This document shows positions 1 through 8,540 of a stretch of 64,000 bases of DNA, in pieces (the stretch's first letter is position 1; each line of letters begins with the position of its first letter). The notes beneath the pieces were generated by a model that was given only the letters and a program-made list of their open reading frames with translations, had not been told where the DNA came from and did no database searches. The stretch is from an uncultured archaeon (GTDB lineage: Archaea > Thermoproteota > Nitrososphaeria_A > Caldarchaeales > Wolframiiraptoraceae), in assembly GCA_938083505.1 (NCBI GenBank), contig CALKCF010000004.1:93630-157629 (forward strand), given 5' to 3'. The position numbers and the translations under genes are program-made.

Positions 1-94
1 CGCCTGCCTTCTTACCTAGCCTGAAGATAGCAGGAGCGAACACGGAGCCAACAATAGGTATCAACCACGAAAGCCATGCTGCGAACGGCAACAT
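1..94 (-). CDS. N-terminus of a membrane protein, truncated by window edge
   Basis: An open frame starts at the ATG at 94 and runs leftward out of the window, giving about 31 residues. The peptide begins MLPFAAWLSWLIPIVGS and continues with more hydrophobic residues, then a basic RLGKKAG stretch, as expected for a first transmembrane segment. The start resembles the N-terminus of NuoL/MrpA-type proton-pumping subunits, but 31 residues are too few to assign a family. The divergent gene at 206 shares the intervening AT-rich region. Confidence 0.45.
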   Translation of the reverse strand, partial: MLPFAAWLSWLIPIVGSVFAPAIFRLGKKAG

Positions 95-205
95 GTTAAA
101 AATAGAACTTTTTGGCAATCATTTAAACGTTGAGCTAAATATGGATTCCTCGCACTAATTGTCGTTAATAGATATGGATTTATAGGGTTATTTACATCAT
201 AATGG

Positions 206-508
206 TTGGTGGTTAAGCTGGAGCTCGTGTTAAAAGTAAGCTCAGAAAATGTCGATAAAGCAAGAAACGTCTTGTTAAGCGACGAGATCGTGTCGAGGGC
301 CAATGTTCTGTTTAGAGATGCAAAGATAATAGGAGAAGAAGGCTACTACGTTCGAATAATAGGAACTGACGAACAGTGTTATAGGGCTTTGGAGCTAGCT
401 AGAGATTTTGCGAAAGAGGTTAAAAGTGAAGAGAGGGAGAGGGTGCTTTCGAAGTTCGAGGAAGAAGGCGAAGCTGCACTTGAAGGATTTGGAAGAATTT
501 TTAGATAA
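206..508 (+). CDS. Small conserved-looking archaeal protein of unknown function
   Basis: A 100-residue protein, not recognised. It has an N-terminal beta-like LELVLKVS segment, a central GYYVRIIG strand, an ALELARDFAKEV helix and a charged C-terminal tail. Size and alternating pattern are loosely reminiscent of the KEOPS subunit Pcc1, but no diagnostic motif is visible, so this is only a guess. The start is TTG (206) or the adjacent GTG (209). A TATA-like TTTATAGG at 179-186 places the predicted transcription start near 208, so the message is probably leaderless. Confidence 0.6.
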   Translation: MVVKLELVLKVSSENVDKARNVLLSDEIVSRANVLFRDAKIIGEEGYYVRIIGTDEQCYRALELARDFAKEVKSEERERVLSKFEEEGEAALEGFGRIFR

Positions 509-598
509 TTAACCCAACTTTATCGGAAACGTTGGGTGATGTTTAAATATTTTTTAAATTTACTACATAATAACTAAGACGTATTTAACGGTGGTCGC

Positions 599-2188
599 AT
601 GGGTAGGCGGATAGTTCTAACTTGTGATAGAACATTGACAAGTGAGTATAGGCATGTACCGCTTTTGGATTTCCTCCCATGCGCGCCCTCAGAAAAAGTT
701 CCTGAGTTTCTCTTCAAATTTTTAGCACCCCAAATACCGGCTGTGGATGGTGTGCTGCCCTATGCACCTTATGGTCTTAGGAAGATTGAAGCATCTTTGC
801 GTAGGGATTATAGCGAGAAGGACGTAGTAGTTGCACACCCAGATTACGTTGAAAATTTCATCGGTGAGGAAACGAAGGTTGTTGGAATATACGAGATGGA
901 CCCACTCGGCTTAGGTCCTTTAAGCCTCGCATTTACGACTGGAAAATTTACGTCGTTCTCAAAGAAATACTTTGTAGAACTTATTAACAAACTTAACACA
1001 ATTAGGAAGTCTTATGGCTTTAAGTTCAAAATTGTCGTGGGAGGTCCTGGCGCGTGGTATCTTGATGTAAGACCTCAGATAAGGAAGGAGCTGAACATAG
1101 ACCACATAGTGATAGGTGAGGCTGACCACGTTGCGCCGATTTTATTCCACGAGTTTGAGGAGGGCGATCCGCCGGAGACCATAAAGATTACGAATCCGCC
1201 AAGGTTGGAAGACATACCATTGATAGTTAATCCGAGCATACATGGCCTCGTGGAGGTCATGAGGGGTTGCGGTAGAAATTGCCAGTTCTGCGACCCGACG
1301 CTGAGGGTTGCGAGGTATGTACCGGTAGAGAACGTACTAGAAGAGATCAAAGTTAACACGAAGCACGAAATCCATAATGCATGGACTCATAGTGAAGACA
1401 TCTTCCTGTATAAGGTTGAAGATAAGAAGAATTTCTATCCAAATAGGGACGCACTCATCGAACTCTTCTCAGCGGTGATGTCAACCCCAGGTATAAGGCA
1501 CAGCAACCCGACACACGGGACCGTAGCGCCTGCGGCCGCCGACCCGTTACTCATACATCAGCTCTCTAAGATATTGAGAAGTTCACCAGAACATTGGATA
1601 GGCATACAGTGCGGAATGGAGACAGGCTCCGGAACTCTGCTTGCTAGGTACATGCCGTTGAAGGCTAAGCCCTTTAACCCTGAAGAATGGCCAGAAGTTG
1701 TGATAAATGGAACGGCGGTCTTCAACATGAATTATTGGTTTCCGGGCTACACGTTGCTGATAGGGCTTCCGACAGAGACCGACGACGATTTATGGGACAC
1801 CGTAAGGTTGCTGGATGCAATGGAAATTATTCTGCCCGAGAAGATAGGCGAGAAGGCTCATTTCACAGCTACACCGCTCTTCTTCGTACCTATGGGTGTA
1901 TTGAGCGGTGAGGAGTTCTTCGACGCGAGTAAGCTGACAGAGGCGCAGATGTGTGTTATATACAGAGCATGGAGACACATACTCATAGAGCTGAATAGAC
2001 TCCCGACTCGGATGATAAGGCTGAACCCGTTACTGAAGCTAGCGTTCAATATAATAGCGCACTTCGGTGCCAACTTAGTAGTAAAGGTCATAGAGAAGTC
2101 TGCGAAGTCTATGGGTTATGACGTCTCGAAGGCTCTGAGAGTCAGCCCGATAGAGGTAAAGATCAGCCTGCCCCAGACCCCAGCTTAG
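599..2188 (+). CDS. B12-binding-type radical SAM protein
   Basis: A 529-residue radical SAM enzyme. The cluster-binding motif CGRNCQFC (CxxxCxxC) lies near residue 223. It is preceded by a long N-terminal region with a GGPGAWYLD segment, typical of the cobalamin-binding (BchE/P-methylase-like) class. The C-terminal region is rich in aromatic residues and contains the IGLPTETDDDLWDT stretch found in this class. Substrate is unknown. Archaeal GDGT ring synthases (GrsA/GrsB) belong to this general class and have similar size, so lipid modification is one hypothesis, not shown here. The ATG at 599 follows GGTGG, with AT-rich promoter sequence at about 542-565. It stands alone upstream of tRNA-Cys. 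Confidence 0.75.
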   Translation: MGRRIVLTCDRTLTSEYRHVPLLDFLPCAPSEKVPEFLFKFLAPQIPAVDGVLPYAPYGLRKIEASLRRDYSEKDVVVAHPDYVENFIGEETKVVGIYEMDPLGLGPLSLAFTTGKFTSFSKKYFVELINKLNTIRKSYGFKFKIVVGGPGAWYLDVRPQIRKELNIDHIVIGEADHVAPILFHEFEEGDPPETIKITNPPRLEDIPLIVNPSIHGLVEVMRGCGRNCQFCDPTLRVARYVPVENVLEEIKVNTKHEIHNAWTHSEDIFLYKVEDKKNFYPNRDALIELFSAVMSTPGIRHSNPTHGTVAPAAADPLLIHQLSKILRSSPEHWIGIQCGMETGSGTLLARYMPLKAKPFNPEEWPEVVINGTAVFNMNYWFPGYTLLIGLPTETDDDLWDTVRLLDAMEIILPEKIGEKAHFTATPLFFVPMGVLSGEEFFDASKLTEAQMCVIYRAWRHILIELNRLPTRMIRLNPLLKLAFNIIAHFGANLVVKVIEKSAKSMGYDVSKALRVSPIEVKISLPQTPA

Positions 2189-2217
2189 ATGCAAAAAATT
2201 CAATAAGCCCTATGTTG

Positions 2218-2225
2218 TATAAATA
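2218..2225 (+). promoter_or_regulatory. TATA box of the tRNA-Cys gene
   Basis: The sequence TATAAATA is centred at about 2221. An archaeal TATA box normally lies about 26 nt before the transcription start, which puts initiation near 2244-2248. This supports the second of two GCCGGGG copies (2244) as the true 5' end of the tRNA. Confidence 0.6.
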
Positions 2226-2243
2226 TACTGGCCGGGGTAAAAG

Positions 2244-2333
2244 GCCGGGGTTGGCGAAAAGCCACCGAAGGCCGAGCAGCTAGGCGGCGGCCTGCAGAGC
2301 CGCTCCACTCGGGTGCAAATCCCGACCCCGGCT
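2244..2333 (+). tRNA. tRNA-Cys (GCA) with an intron-like insertion before the D arm
   Basis: The acceptor strand GCCGGGG (2244-2250) pairs with CCCCGGC (2326-2332), and T2333 is the discriminator, as expected for tRNA-Cys. The anticodon arm is GCGGC-CTGCAGA-GCCGC with anticodon GCA. The T arm is TCGGG-TGCAAAT-CCCGA, and the D arm GCC-GAGCAGCTA-GGC starts at 2271. About 18 nt separate the acceptor strand from the D arm beyond the usual two. They contain a small GGC-GAAAA-GCC hairpin and look like an intron, although I could not build a perfect bulge-helix-bulge, so the splice sites are undetermined. An identical GCCGGGG at 2231 is probably outside the transcript. No CCA is encoded. Confidence 0.85.
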
Positions 2334-2459
2334 TTATATATAATGAATACGTCGTGCAAATTCTGCGACTCAGTACAACTTTGAACAAACTCTGGTTAAA
2401 TTTAATAAATGACGGTATGGTCCTATGCCTCAAACGTTTAGCTTTTTTGCATACAATTG

Positions 2460-4295
2460 TTATGGAGTCTTTCGTCCCTCATTTGAAGATGATGCTTCTT
2501 CATCTTTTCTTTTTAGGCGTTGTCCATCTTGAACGCTCCTTATGAAAGTTATGACCTCATGAAATTTGTAAGGCAGATATAACAGAGGTATTCCGGGTCC
2601 TCGAAGGACGAATCCTATTCTTGCTTGGACCGCGAATATTATCAAAGCTATCAAAAATGGGATTATAGGGAGAATTTCCAAGAATATTTTCAGAAATGGA
2701 GATTGCAAGAATGCCTCTGGAAAGATATAACGCATGAACTCTTCAACTCTGGAGATGAAATTTTCTGAAAATACTGGTCTTAAACTTGGCCCAATAATAA
2801 GGAGTAGGGAAATGATCAACCCCGTCACAAGTGTTTTCCACGTATACCTTCGTAAGTACTCTATTGAAGAGATATTTGTGTAAGGGATTTCGATGACTTT
2901 TTTAGAAACAACACCTTTCTTGATGAAAAGTCTTCGTTCTGTAGCTATCACCCCCCAACTCCCTGATGACCAGCTTTTCAAAATGCATTCCGGCTCGGCC
3001 AGAGTAACGCGAACCTCGCTTGGGATCTTGATTAAGCCCCCTTCTTTAATTAACTCTTCGGTTATAGCTTTATCAAGCTCCATAATCAGATTTGACATGG
3101 TTAGGCTAGCTGCCCTTTTTTTGCTGTTTGATGAAAGTTTATTCCAAAGGATCGGGTCATCGACTAGTTTAATAATAGCGGCCGCAGCCCCTTCTATATC
3201 ATCCGGTCCGTTTACATGAATGCCTTCTACTTCGTTTCGAATAAGCCATGCCTGGCCTCCAACTGCTGAGGTGATTACTGGAACACCAAAATACATGAAT
3301 TCAAGTTGAGTCAACCCCAGCGCTTCTAGACGGCTCAAGATGATATTAATGTAAGAAGCTTTGATAAGTAGCACTTTATCCTTTTCACTTACCTCACCAA
3401 GGTAAGTAACATTCGGTAGACTGTTGGCTATTTTAATGACTTCTTTGGCGTAAGGTGAATCACCTCTTCCAGCTATGATGAAGTGTATGTCTCTTCTTTC
3501 TTGAAGCTTTTTAGCTACCTTTAAGACCGCCATAGGGTTCTTACGCTCCTCGATTGTTCCAAGGTAGGATACTATTTTTGTCCCTTCTTCAATTTTAAGT
3601 TGTTCAAGAAAGCTTTTAACATCAACATTCGCATAACACAACAGCATTTCTTCATCAACACCACCCGGAAATAGGAAGCATTTTTTAGCTTTAGCACCCA
3701 TCTTAACCATGGTCTCCTTTTCTAAGGGCGTTACGACGAGGAGAAGGTTAGCAGTTGAAAAGATCTGTGGAAATACAAGTTTGTTCCAAGCGATTCTAAA
3801 GCATCGTTCAATCAAGGAGTATCTTTTGGGTGAGGGCTCTTGGAAATGAGACATGTGACAGAATACAAGAGGATCTTGGTATCTGCCTATGCTCTTCATT
3901 TCGCGCCGCCATCCTATAAATTTGGTAACTTCTTCCGGGCCGTTCCACAGAGTGCTGTGAGTGATGAGGACATTAAGTTGGAATTTATCAACAATTTTTT
4001 CTAATGTAGAAATAAAATCTCTAAAGAATATGCGTCGAGGGGGCCATCTTCCAATATAACTATCTACTCGTATTACAGGTATGCCAAGTTCTTTATCCTC
4101 CACGTATAAGTATCCTCCAATTTTCTTCACATTCTCTGACGAAACCACTTCCTTTCCATCATGATAAACGCTGGTGATAAGATATGCTTTGTAACCAAGT
4201 TTAATGAACTCACGTACCATTCTCTGAGCAACTAACTCTTGTCCTTTGCTCTTACTTGTCTGATACATTATAACTCCTATTCGTTTGTTTAACAT
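2460..4295 (-). CDS. GT4-type glycosyltransferase fused to a membrane PH-like domain
   Basis: A 611-residue protein with two parts. Residues 1 to about 400 form a GT-B glycosyltransferase of the GT4/GT1 type: an IGVIMYQTSKSKG start, GRGDSPYAKEV in the nucleotide-sugar half, and the acidic EALGLTQLEF loop followed by GVPVITSAVGG. After a linker, a beta-rich segment (GVIATERRLFIKKGVV, IPYTNISSIEY) resembles the bacterial PH-like (bPH_2/YdbT) domain. Two hydrophobic spans follow and the tail is charged, so the C-terminus should anchor the enzyme at the cytoplasmic face of the membrane. The donor and acceptor are unknown. A trehalose-phosphatase-like HAD gene lies just upstream on the same strand, suggesting a linked sugar-phosphate or glycolipid pathway. 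Confidence 0.75.
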   Translation of the reverse strand: MLNKRIGVIMYQTSKSKGQELVAQRMVREFIKLGYKAYLITSVYHDGKEVVSSENVKKIGGYLYVEDKELGIPVIRVDSYIGRWPPRRIFFRDFISTLEKIVDKFQLNVLITHSTLWNGPEEVTKFIGWRREMKSIGRYQDPLVFCHMSHFQEPSPKRYSLIERCFRIAWNKLVFPQIFSTANLLLVVTPLEKETMVKMGAKAKKCFLFPGGVDEEMLLCYANVDVKSFLEQLKIEEGTKIVSYLGTIEERKNPMAVLKVAKKLQERRDIHFIIAGRGDSPYAKEVIKIANSLPNVTYLGEVSEKDKVLLIKASYINIILSRLEALGLTQLEFMYFGVPVITSAVGGQAWLIRNEVEGIHVNGPDDIEGAAAAIIKLVDDPILWNKLSSNSKKRAASLTMSNLIMELDKAITEELIKEGGLIKIPSEVRVTLAEPECILKSWSSGSWGVIATERRLFIKKGVVSKKVIEIPYTNISSIEYLRRYTWKTLVTGLIISLLLIIGPSLRPVFSENFISRVEEFMRYIFPEAFLQSPFLKIFLEILPIIPFLIALIIFAVQARIGFVLRGPGIPLLYLPYKFHEVITFIRSVQDGQRLKRKDEEASSSNEGRKTP

Positions 4296-4371
4296 ACTTC
4301 AGAACACTCCAAAAATTCTTACAATTTTTATATATTTCAAAATATTTAAAGCTAGAATCTGTATGCTAGCT

Positions 4372-5187
4372 TCATCGGATGTATCGGCGTAAAATAGGGG
4401 CAATTTTTGGGCTAAAGCGAAAACAGTTTTCTAAGAGATTTTGGAGAAACATAGTCACGTCTTCAAATTTTATAAAGTAGTCACAAACAAGATCATCTGG
4501 TGTTTCTTTGTGTATCACCCCAACAGCAATATCCGCTACCTCGAAGGCTGGATTGTCAACGATCGAATCACCCATGTATAAAATACCATTACGTAAACCA
4601 AGTCTCTGCTTCAGTTCTAACAAAGCATTACCCTTGTTAATGGGACATGGAAAAATGTCAAAAAAAGGTTGGCCCTCATATCTAATCAAGGATACCGACA
4701 ATGTTTCGCAGTAAGAAATTATCTTCGAGACAAACTCTTCTGCCCTATGTCTATCTACGCTCTGTCGCCAGTCGACAGAAAAAGCCACAACAACTCCATC
4801 AGAATCTCGCTTCTCTTCAATCACCAAGTCATTGCCAGAAAAACTCTTCGCATATTCTAACGCTGCAGTTATGTATTGCATCATTTTTCTTAAGCATGGT
4901 GCCCTAGTCACTACATTGCCTATCTTGATTTCCAAACCTCCTAAACAAGCCCAAGCATGAGCAAAGGGTGTTCTCTCAACTACAAACATAAGATCCTTAG
5001 TAGTTATCACAGCTACAGGTATTTTGCGGCTTATTTCGTAAAGAATCGCCATGTTTTCCGAAGACACTTTAGATTCTGATCTAGGAACATCCAACGGACT
5101 TATTGTCCCGTCATAGTCTAAGAACAATGCACGCACTTCAATTTCAGTCTGATGGTCTTTACGATGGTTACTCTTGCCTCTTTTCAT
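4372..5187 (-). CDS. HAD phosphatase, trehalose-6-phosphate phosphatase-like
   Basis: About 271 residues. HAD motif I is FLDYDGTISP (nucleophile and acid/base Asp). Motif II is an AVITTKD-type threonine motif, and motif III/IV is MGDSIVDNPAFEVAD, with a cap domain between. The FLDYDGT form and the cap size fit the OtsB/MPGP-like group that removes phosphate from sugar phosphates, but the substrate is inferred only. An upstream in-frame start exists at 5313. I chose the ATG at 5187 because AGGTGA lies a few bases before it and the extension looks non-conserved. It precedes the glycosyltransferase gene by about 75 nt and could be co-transcribed with it. Confidence 0.65.
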   Translation of the reverse strand: MKRGKSNHRKDHQTEIEVRALFLDYDGTISPLDVPRSESKVSSENMAILYEISRKIPVAVITTKDLMFVVERTPFAHAWACLGGLEIKIGNVVTRAPCLRKMMQYITAALEYAKSFSGNDLVIEEKRDSDGVVVAFSVDWRQSVDRHRAEEFVSKIISYCETLSVSLIRYEGQPFFDIFPCPINKGNALLELKQRLGLRNGILYMGDSIVDNPAFEVADIAVGVIHKETPDDLVCDYFIKFEDVTMFLQNLLENCFRFSPKIAPILRRYIR

Positions 5188-5431
5188 GAGAACATTCACC
5201 TTTTTGTAACCTTCTCTGTAGAATAAAACTAAAAAGCTTTTGCGTAAGTAGCCGTGCTTTGTTGTCATAAGCATTATGGATAGTACACATTTTCCAACAC
5301 AAATTCTATGCATTTCTCTAAGTCGTTTTTAATCGTTTTCTTTGCATCCTTTTGGAAAGTTACCTCTTAAAAGTTAATTTTCGCGGCATTTTCAACTTCG
5401 ACTTATAAAAAAGCAACTCTTCTGAAGTTAT

Positions 5432-6508
5432 ATGGTTATGGACGAGCAGTTGAGGTATCCGATTGCCAGGTTCCAAGAGAAAGCAAATACAATAGTAAGA
5501 TGTATGGCTTGCATGAGGTTTTGTAAAGTAAGAGAAGGTGGCAAGGGGATATGCGGCAACTATGCTAACATGGGTGGCAGGCTTCTAAACATGGGCTACG
5601 GACTCTTAAGCTCAGTTGAGAGCAGACCTATAGAAATAAAGCCATTATTTCACTACTGGCCCGGCTCTTCCGCTCTTACCTTCTCGAACTGGGGCTGTAA
5701 CTTTTACTGTCCCTGGTGCCAAAATCACAGCATCAGTTTTAGCAGACCTCCAACAGATCCTAACATCAGATATTCTCCGGAAGAGTTAGTAGGTATGGCG
5801 AAAGCGTTTGGTGATGAAGGTCTTTGCGCTAGCTTTAATGAACCCGCTACTCAAGTCGACTTTCTTTTAGATACATTCTCCCTCGGTAGCAAGGAGGGGC
5901 TCTACTCGACAGTAGTCACAAATGGGTACTTCAGTCGCACATCATTGAAGGCCGTACTTGAATCAGGATGCGACGGTCTCTCTATAGATATTAAAGGTTG
6001 TCCCAAGGCCCATTTCAGGATTTTGAAAGGTATCGACCCCAATGCTGTCCTGAGTAATGCAAAGTATGCAATCAACCTTGGCGCACATGTGGAGATGGTC
6101 TTTCTCATGGTCCCTGGGTTTAACGATGATGAGGATTGTGTAAGATGGGTCGTGGAGAAGCATGTATCTATACTCGGAGAAGATGTCCCATTACACATCA
6201 ACAGGTACTACCCTGCTCATAAGTACACCGCACCACCTACGTCTGTTGAGAAATTGTTAACCGCAAAGAAAATAGCTCAGGATTCTGGTGTGAAGTTCGT
6301 CTATGTAGGAAACGTTGGTTTGCCAGGGCTTGAGAATACGTACTGTCCTACATGCGGAAAGCTCCTAATAGCCAGGAGCGGTTATGAAGTTGTCGCATAT
6401 AATTTAGGTAAAGATAACAGATGTTCTAAATGCAACACTGCCATACTGTTAAGAGGTAGATATGTAAAGAAAGATAAGAGATGGCGTGTTTATTCTAGAT
6501 TCAATTAA
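5432..6508 (+). CDS. amrS: AmrS-like radical SAM protein (pyruvate-formate-lyase-activase family)
   Basis: A 358-residue protein. The radical SAM motif CNFYCPWC (CxxxCxxC) lies near residue 89 in the typical context SNWGCNFYCPWCQN. An N-terminal cysteine set (CMACMRFC, GICGNY) and C-terminal CPTC/CSKC knuckles flank the barrel. This layout matches the AMMECR1-associated radical SAM family, whose biological reaction is not established. No AMMECR1 or Memo gene is seen nearby. The TATA-like CTTATAAAAA at about 5402-5411 is about 26 nt before the ATG, so the message is probably leaderless. Confidence 0.75.
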   Translation: MVMDEQLRYPIARFQEKANTIVRCMACMRFCKVREGGKGICGNYANMGGRLLNMGYGLLSSVESRPIEIKPLFHYWPGSSALTFSNWGCNFYCPWCQNHSISFSRPPTDPNIRYSPEELVGMAKAFGDEGLCASFNEPATQVDFLLDTFSLGSKEGLYSTVVTNGYFSRTSLKAVLESGCDGLSIDIKGCPKAHFRILKGIDPNAVLSNAKYAINLGAHVEMVFLMVPGFNDDEDCVRWVVEKHVSILGEDVPLHINRYYPAHKYTAPPTSVEKLLTAKKIAQDSGVKFVYVGNVGLPGLENTYCPTCGKLLIARSGYEVVAYNLGKDNRCSKCNTAILLRGRYVKKDKRWRVYSRFN

Positions 6509-6543
6509 ATGTACATTTTAGGAGCAACATATAAAGTCCATAT

Positions 6544-7030
6544 ATGGTGAACGTCTTGTCTTCACAAAAGTTGCTTCTCATACTCCCATCTTATCTGCTA
6601 TGGTTCGTGGTGTTCAGGATGGATTTTCTAAATTTCTGGGCTAGGATGCTCCTAGCAGTCTCATTACTCATTTTGATAGCTTTCATAGGAAGATCTGAGC
6701 TATTAAAATCATGTCCACGTTTCCAAGCGTTTACGATGCTACTCGGTGTAATATTGGGGTTCTTGCTTTACTGGTTGCTTTATTTTGGATACGTAGTTTT
6801 TGAGCCGTTTATAACAAAGGGTGCAGAAGAGATTTATGCGTTAAGATACGAAGCACCACTAACATTCATAGCTCTATCGCTTATCTTTACAAGTTTTGGA
6901 GAAGAGGGTTTACTGGAGAGGGTTCATACAGCGCGAGCTTCAAAAAAGGTTGGGAGATATGAAGGTAAAGATTTTTCCTTCCACAAAATTGGTTGGTCAT
7001 GGGTCTAAAAATCTGGTTTCTAGCCACTAG
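6544..7030 (+). pseudogene. CPBP (CAAX-like) intramembrane protease remnant, frameshifted and truncated
   Basis: The first 120 residues contain several hydrophobic spans and end in FTSFGEE. In the original frame the sequence then turns into unrelated residues, but shifting by one base at the GGG run (6906-6908) gives GEEVYWRGFIQRELQKRLG. That contains the conserved EExxxR motif of CPBP metalloproteases (Rce1/Abi family). The restored frame stops at 7028-7030, well before the later conserved histidine motif, so the gene is incomplete even after repair. The UbiA-like remnant overlaps its end. Either a decayed gene or an assembly error is possible. Confidence 0.65.
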
Positions 7031-7891
7031 GCCTTGGTCATTCATGATGACAATAATCTCAGTAGGGTTGGCTGGCTCCCTTGCTTGGAGGATCGGCTCT
7101 TTTGAGCCTTTATGCTTCTTGCTTACACTTTTTGGCTTAATAGCTTTCCATGCGGCAAGTAATATGCTAAACGATTATTACAACGTGAAACATATGGTTG
7201 ACAAGCATGATGACCTACCACTAGATACAGGCCACACCCCTTAGTATCGGGTCTAATAGATGTTAGGTCGTTCCAAATTACCATCGTGTTCTTGTACGCA
7301 ATCGTGCTAAGTATCGCGACGTATCTTTCATCAATAAGAGGGGCTATTGTTTTAATATTTACCGTGGCTTGTTTGTTCTTCAGCTATTTCTACACGGCCG
7401 ACCCGATTCCGTCTTCATAATGTGGGGGCCCCCTAATGGTAGGTGGAACCTACTTCGTCCTAACTGGAAAAGTGGATGTCCTATCGATAATCGCATCCTT
7501 GCCTATAGGTGTGCTTGTTATGGCGGTTCTTTTCGCGAACAACATGCGTGACGTAGATTACGATAAGGCAGTCAATATCACTACTCTGCCGATAATCCTA
7601 GGAAGAGAGCGATCTCTAAGGTTCTTTCAATACTCGCTCCTTTCTGCTTATTTGATACTCTTTGCGCTAGTAGCGTCTGATGTGCTTCTTCCAACAGCAC
7701 TCCTCGTAATATTGAGCATACCAAATGCGGTAAGGTTGGTCAGAACTTTTAAACGTGGCATACCCGATACCGCAGACCCGCTAACGGCACAGCTTGCGTT
7801 TCACTTTGGTCTTTTAATGGTAGCAGGGATACTCATAGGAACCTTTTTAGAAATGTTTGGCATGAAAATTCCCGTTTTCTTTTCAGAATGA
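6999..7891 (+). pseudogene. UbiA/MenA-type prenyltransferase, broken in two places
   Basis: The pieces form one MenA-like polyprenyltransferase: FLATRPWSF at the N-terminus, the first Asp-rich motif in NMLNDYYN, and the second in ANNMRDVDYD followed by TLPIILGRE. A two-base slip within CACA at 7233-7238 moves the frame from DTGHTP-stop to HPLVSGLIDVRSF. Near 7405-7436 an in-frame stop follows YTADPIPSS. A third-frame segment (VFIMWGP) there joins MVGGTYFVLTG, and the family loop is shortened, implying a small deletion. Intact enzymes transfer polyprenyl groups to aromatic rings in quinone synthesis within the membrane. No other quinone gene is visible nearby. Confidence 0.7.
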
Positions 7892-8028
7892 TTATGACTA
7901 TTGGTTGCATATTAGGGTCAGCTCGGCTCTTCCGACATCATAAGCTCAGTCTGGGACGGCTGCCTCATCCCCTACAAAGATTAATGTATAAATGGCTTTA
8001 TATCCTTTCAATCTTAGTTAAGGTGGCC

Positions 8029-8514
8029 TTGAAGTGGTTATGGGCTCCATGGCGCATGGCTTATATAAGCTCTGGCGGGCCTAAAGCGTGCATTTTCTGC
8101 ACAAAAGTTGAATCTTCAAAAGATAGGGAGAACCTAGTCCTATTCAGGGGTAAGAAGTGTTTTGTGCTGATGAACCTTTATCCATACAACACCGGCCACC
8201 TTATGGTGGCACCTTATAGGCATGTAGGCAACTTAACGGAGCTTGATATGGATGAGCGGGGCGAATTAATGGAGCTGATAGTAAAATCTATAGCAATTTT
8301 GCAGAACGTCCTAAATCCTGATGGTTTTAATGTAGGCATAAACTTAGGAAGAGTCGCGGGCGCTGGTATTGAGGGGCACGTTCATTTCCACGTCGTTCCA
8401 CGGTGGTCTGGCGACACGAACTTCATGACCGTTGTTGGTGATGTGAAGGTGATGCCTGAGTTGCTGAGTGACACCTATGAAAAACTCGTGATTCATTTCT
8501 CTAAAGGTATGTAG
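8029..8514 (+). CDS. HIT-family nucleotide hydrolase/transferase
   Basis: About 161 residues. The histidine triad is HVHFHVVP near the C-terminus, preceded by NLYPYNTGHLMV and the N-terminal WAPWRMAYI and CIFC segments typical of archaeal HIT (Ap4A phosphorylase-like) proteins. These cleave dinucleoside polyphosphates or nucleotide adducts in the cytoplasm. An in-frame start exists at 7888, but its 47 extra residues are not family-like. The TTG at 8029 follows AGGTGG (8021-8026), with a TATA-like TGTATAAAT at about 7985-7993, which decides the start. Confidence 0.8.
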   Translation: MKWLWAPWRMAYISSGGPKACIFCTKVESSKDRENLVLFRGKKCFVLMNLYPYNTGHLMVAPYRHVGNLTELDMDERGELMELIVKSIAILQNVLNPDGFNVGINLGRVAGAGIEGHVHFHVVPRWSGDTNFMTVVGDVKVMPELLSDTYEKLVIHFSKGM

Positions 8515-8540
8515 TCATGGCTCAGGTGTTTTAGTTTTAA

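Noticed and set aside
2231..2243. First GCCGGGG copy as the true tRNA-Cys 5' end
   Set aside because: It lies only about 10 nt after the TATA box centre, too close for transcription to include it; it would also demand a 31-nt intron.
7888..8028. N-terminal extension of the HIT protein
   Set aside because: The residues are not family-like, and a TATA box and ribosome-binding site lie inside this stretch, just before TTG 8029.
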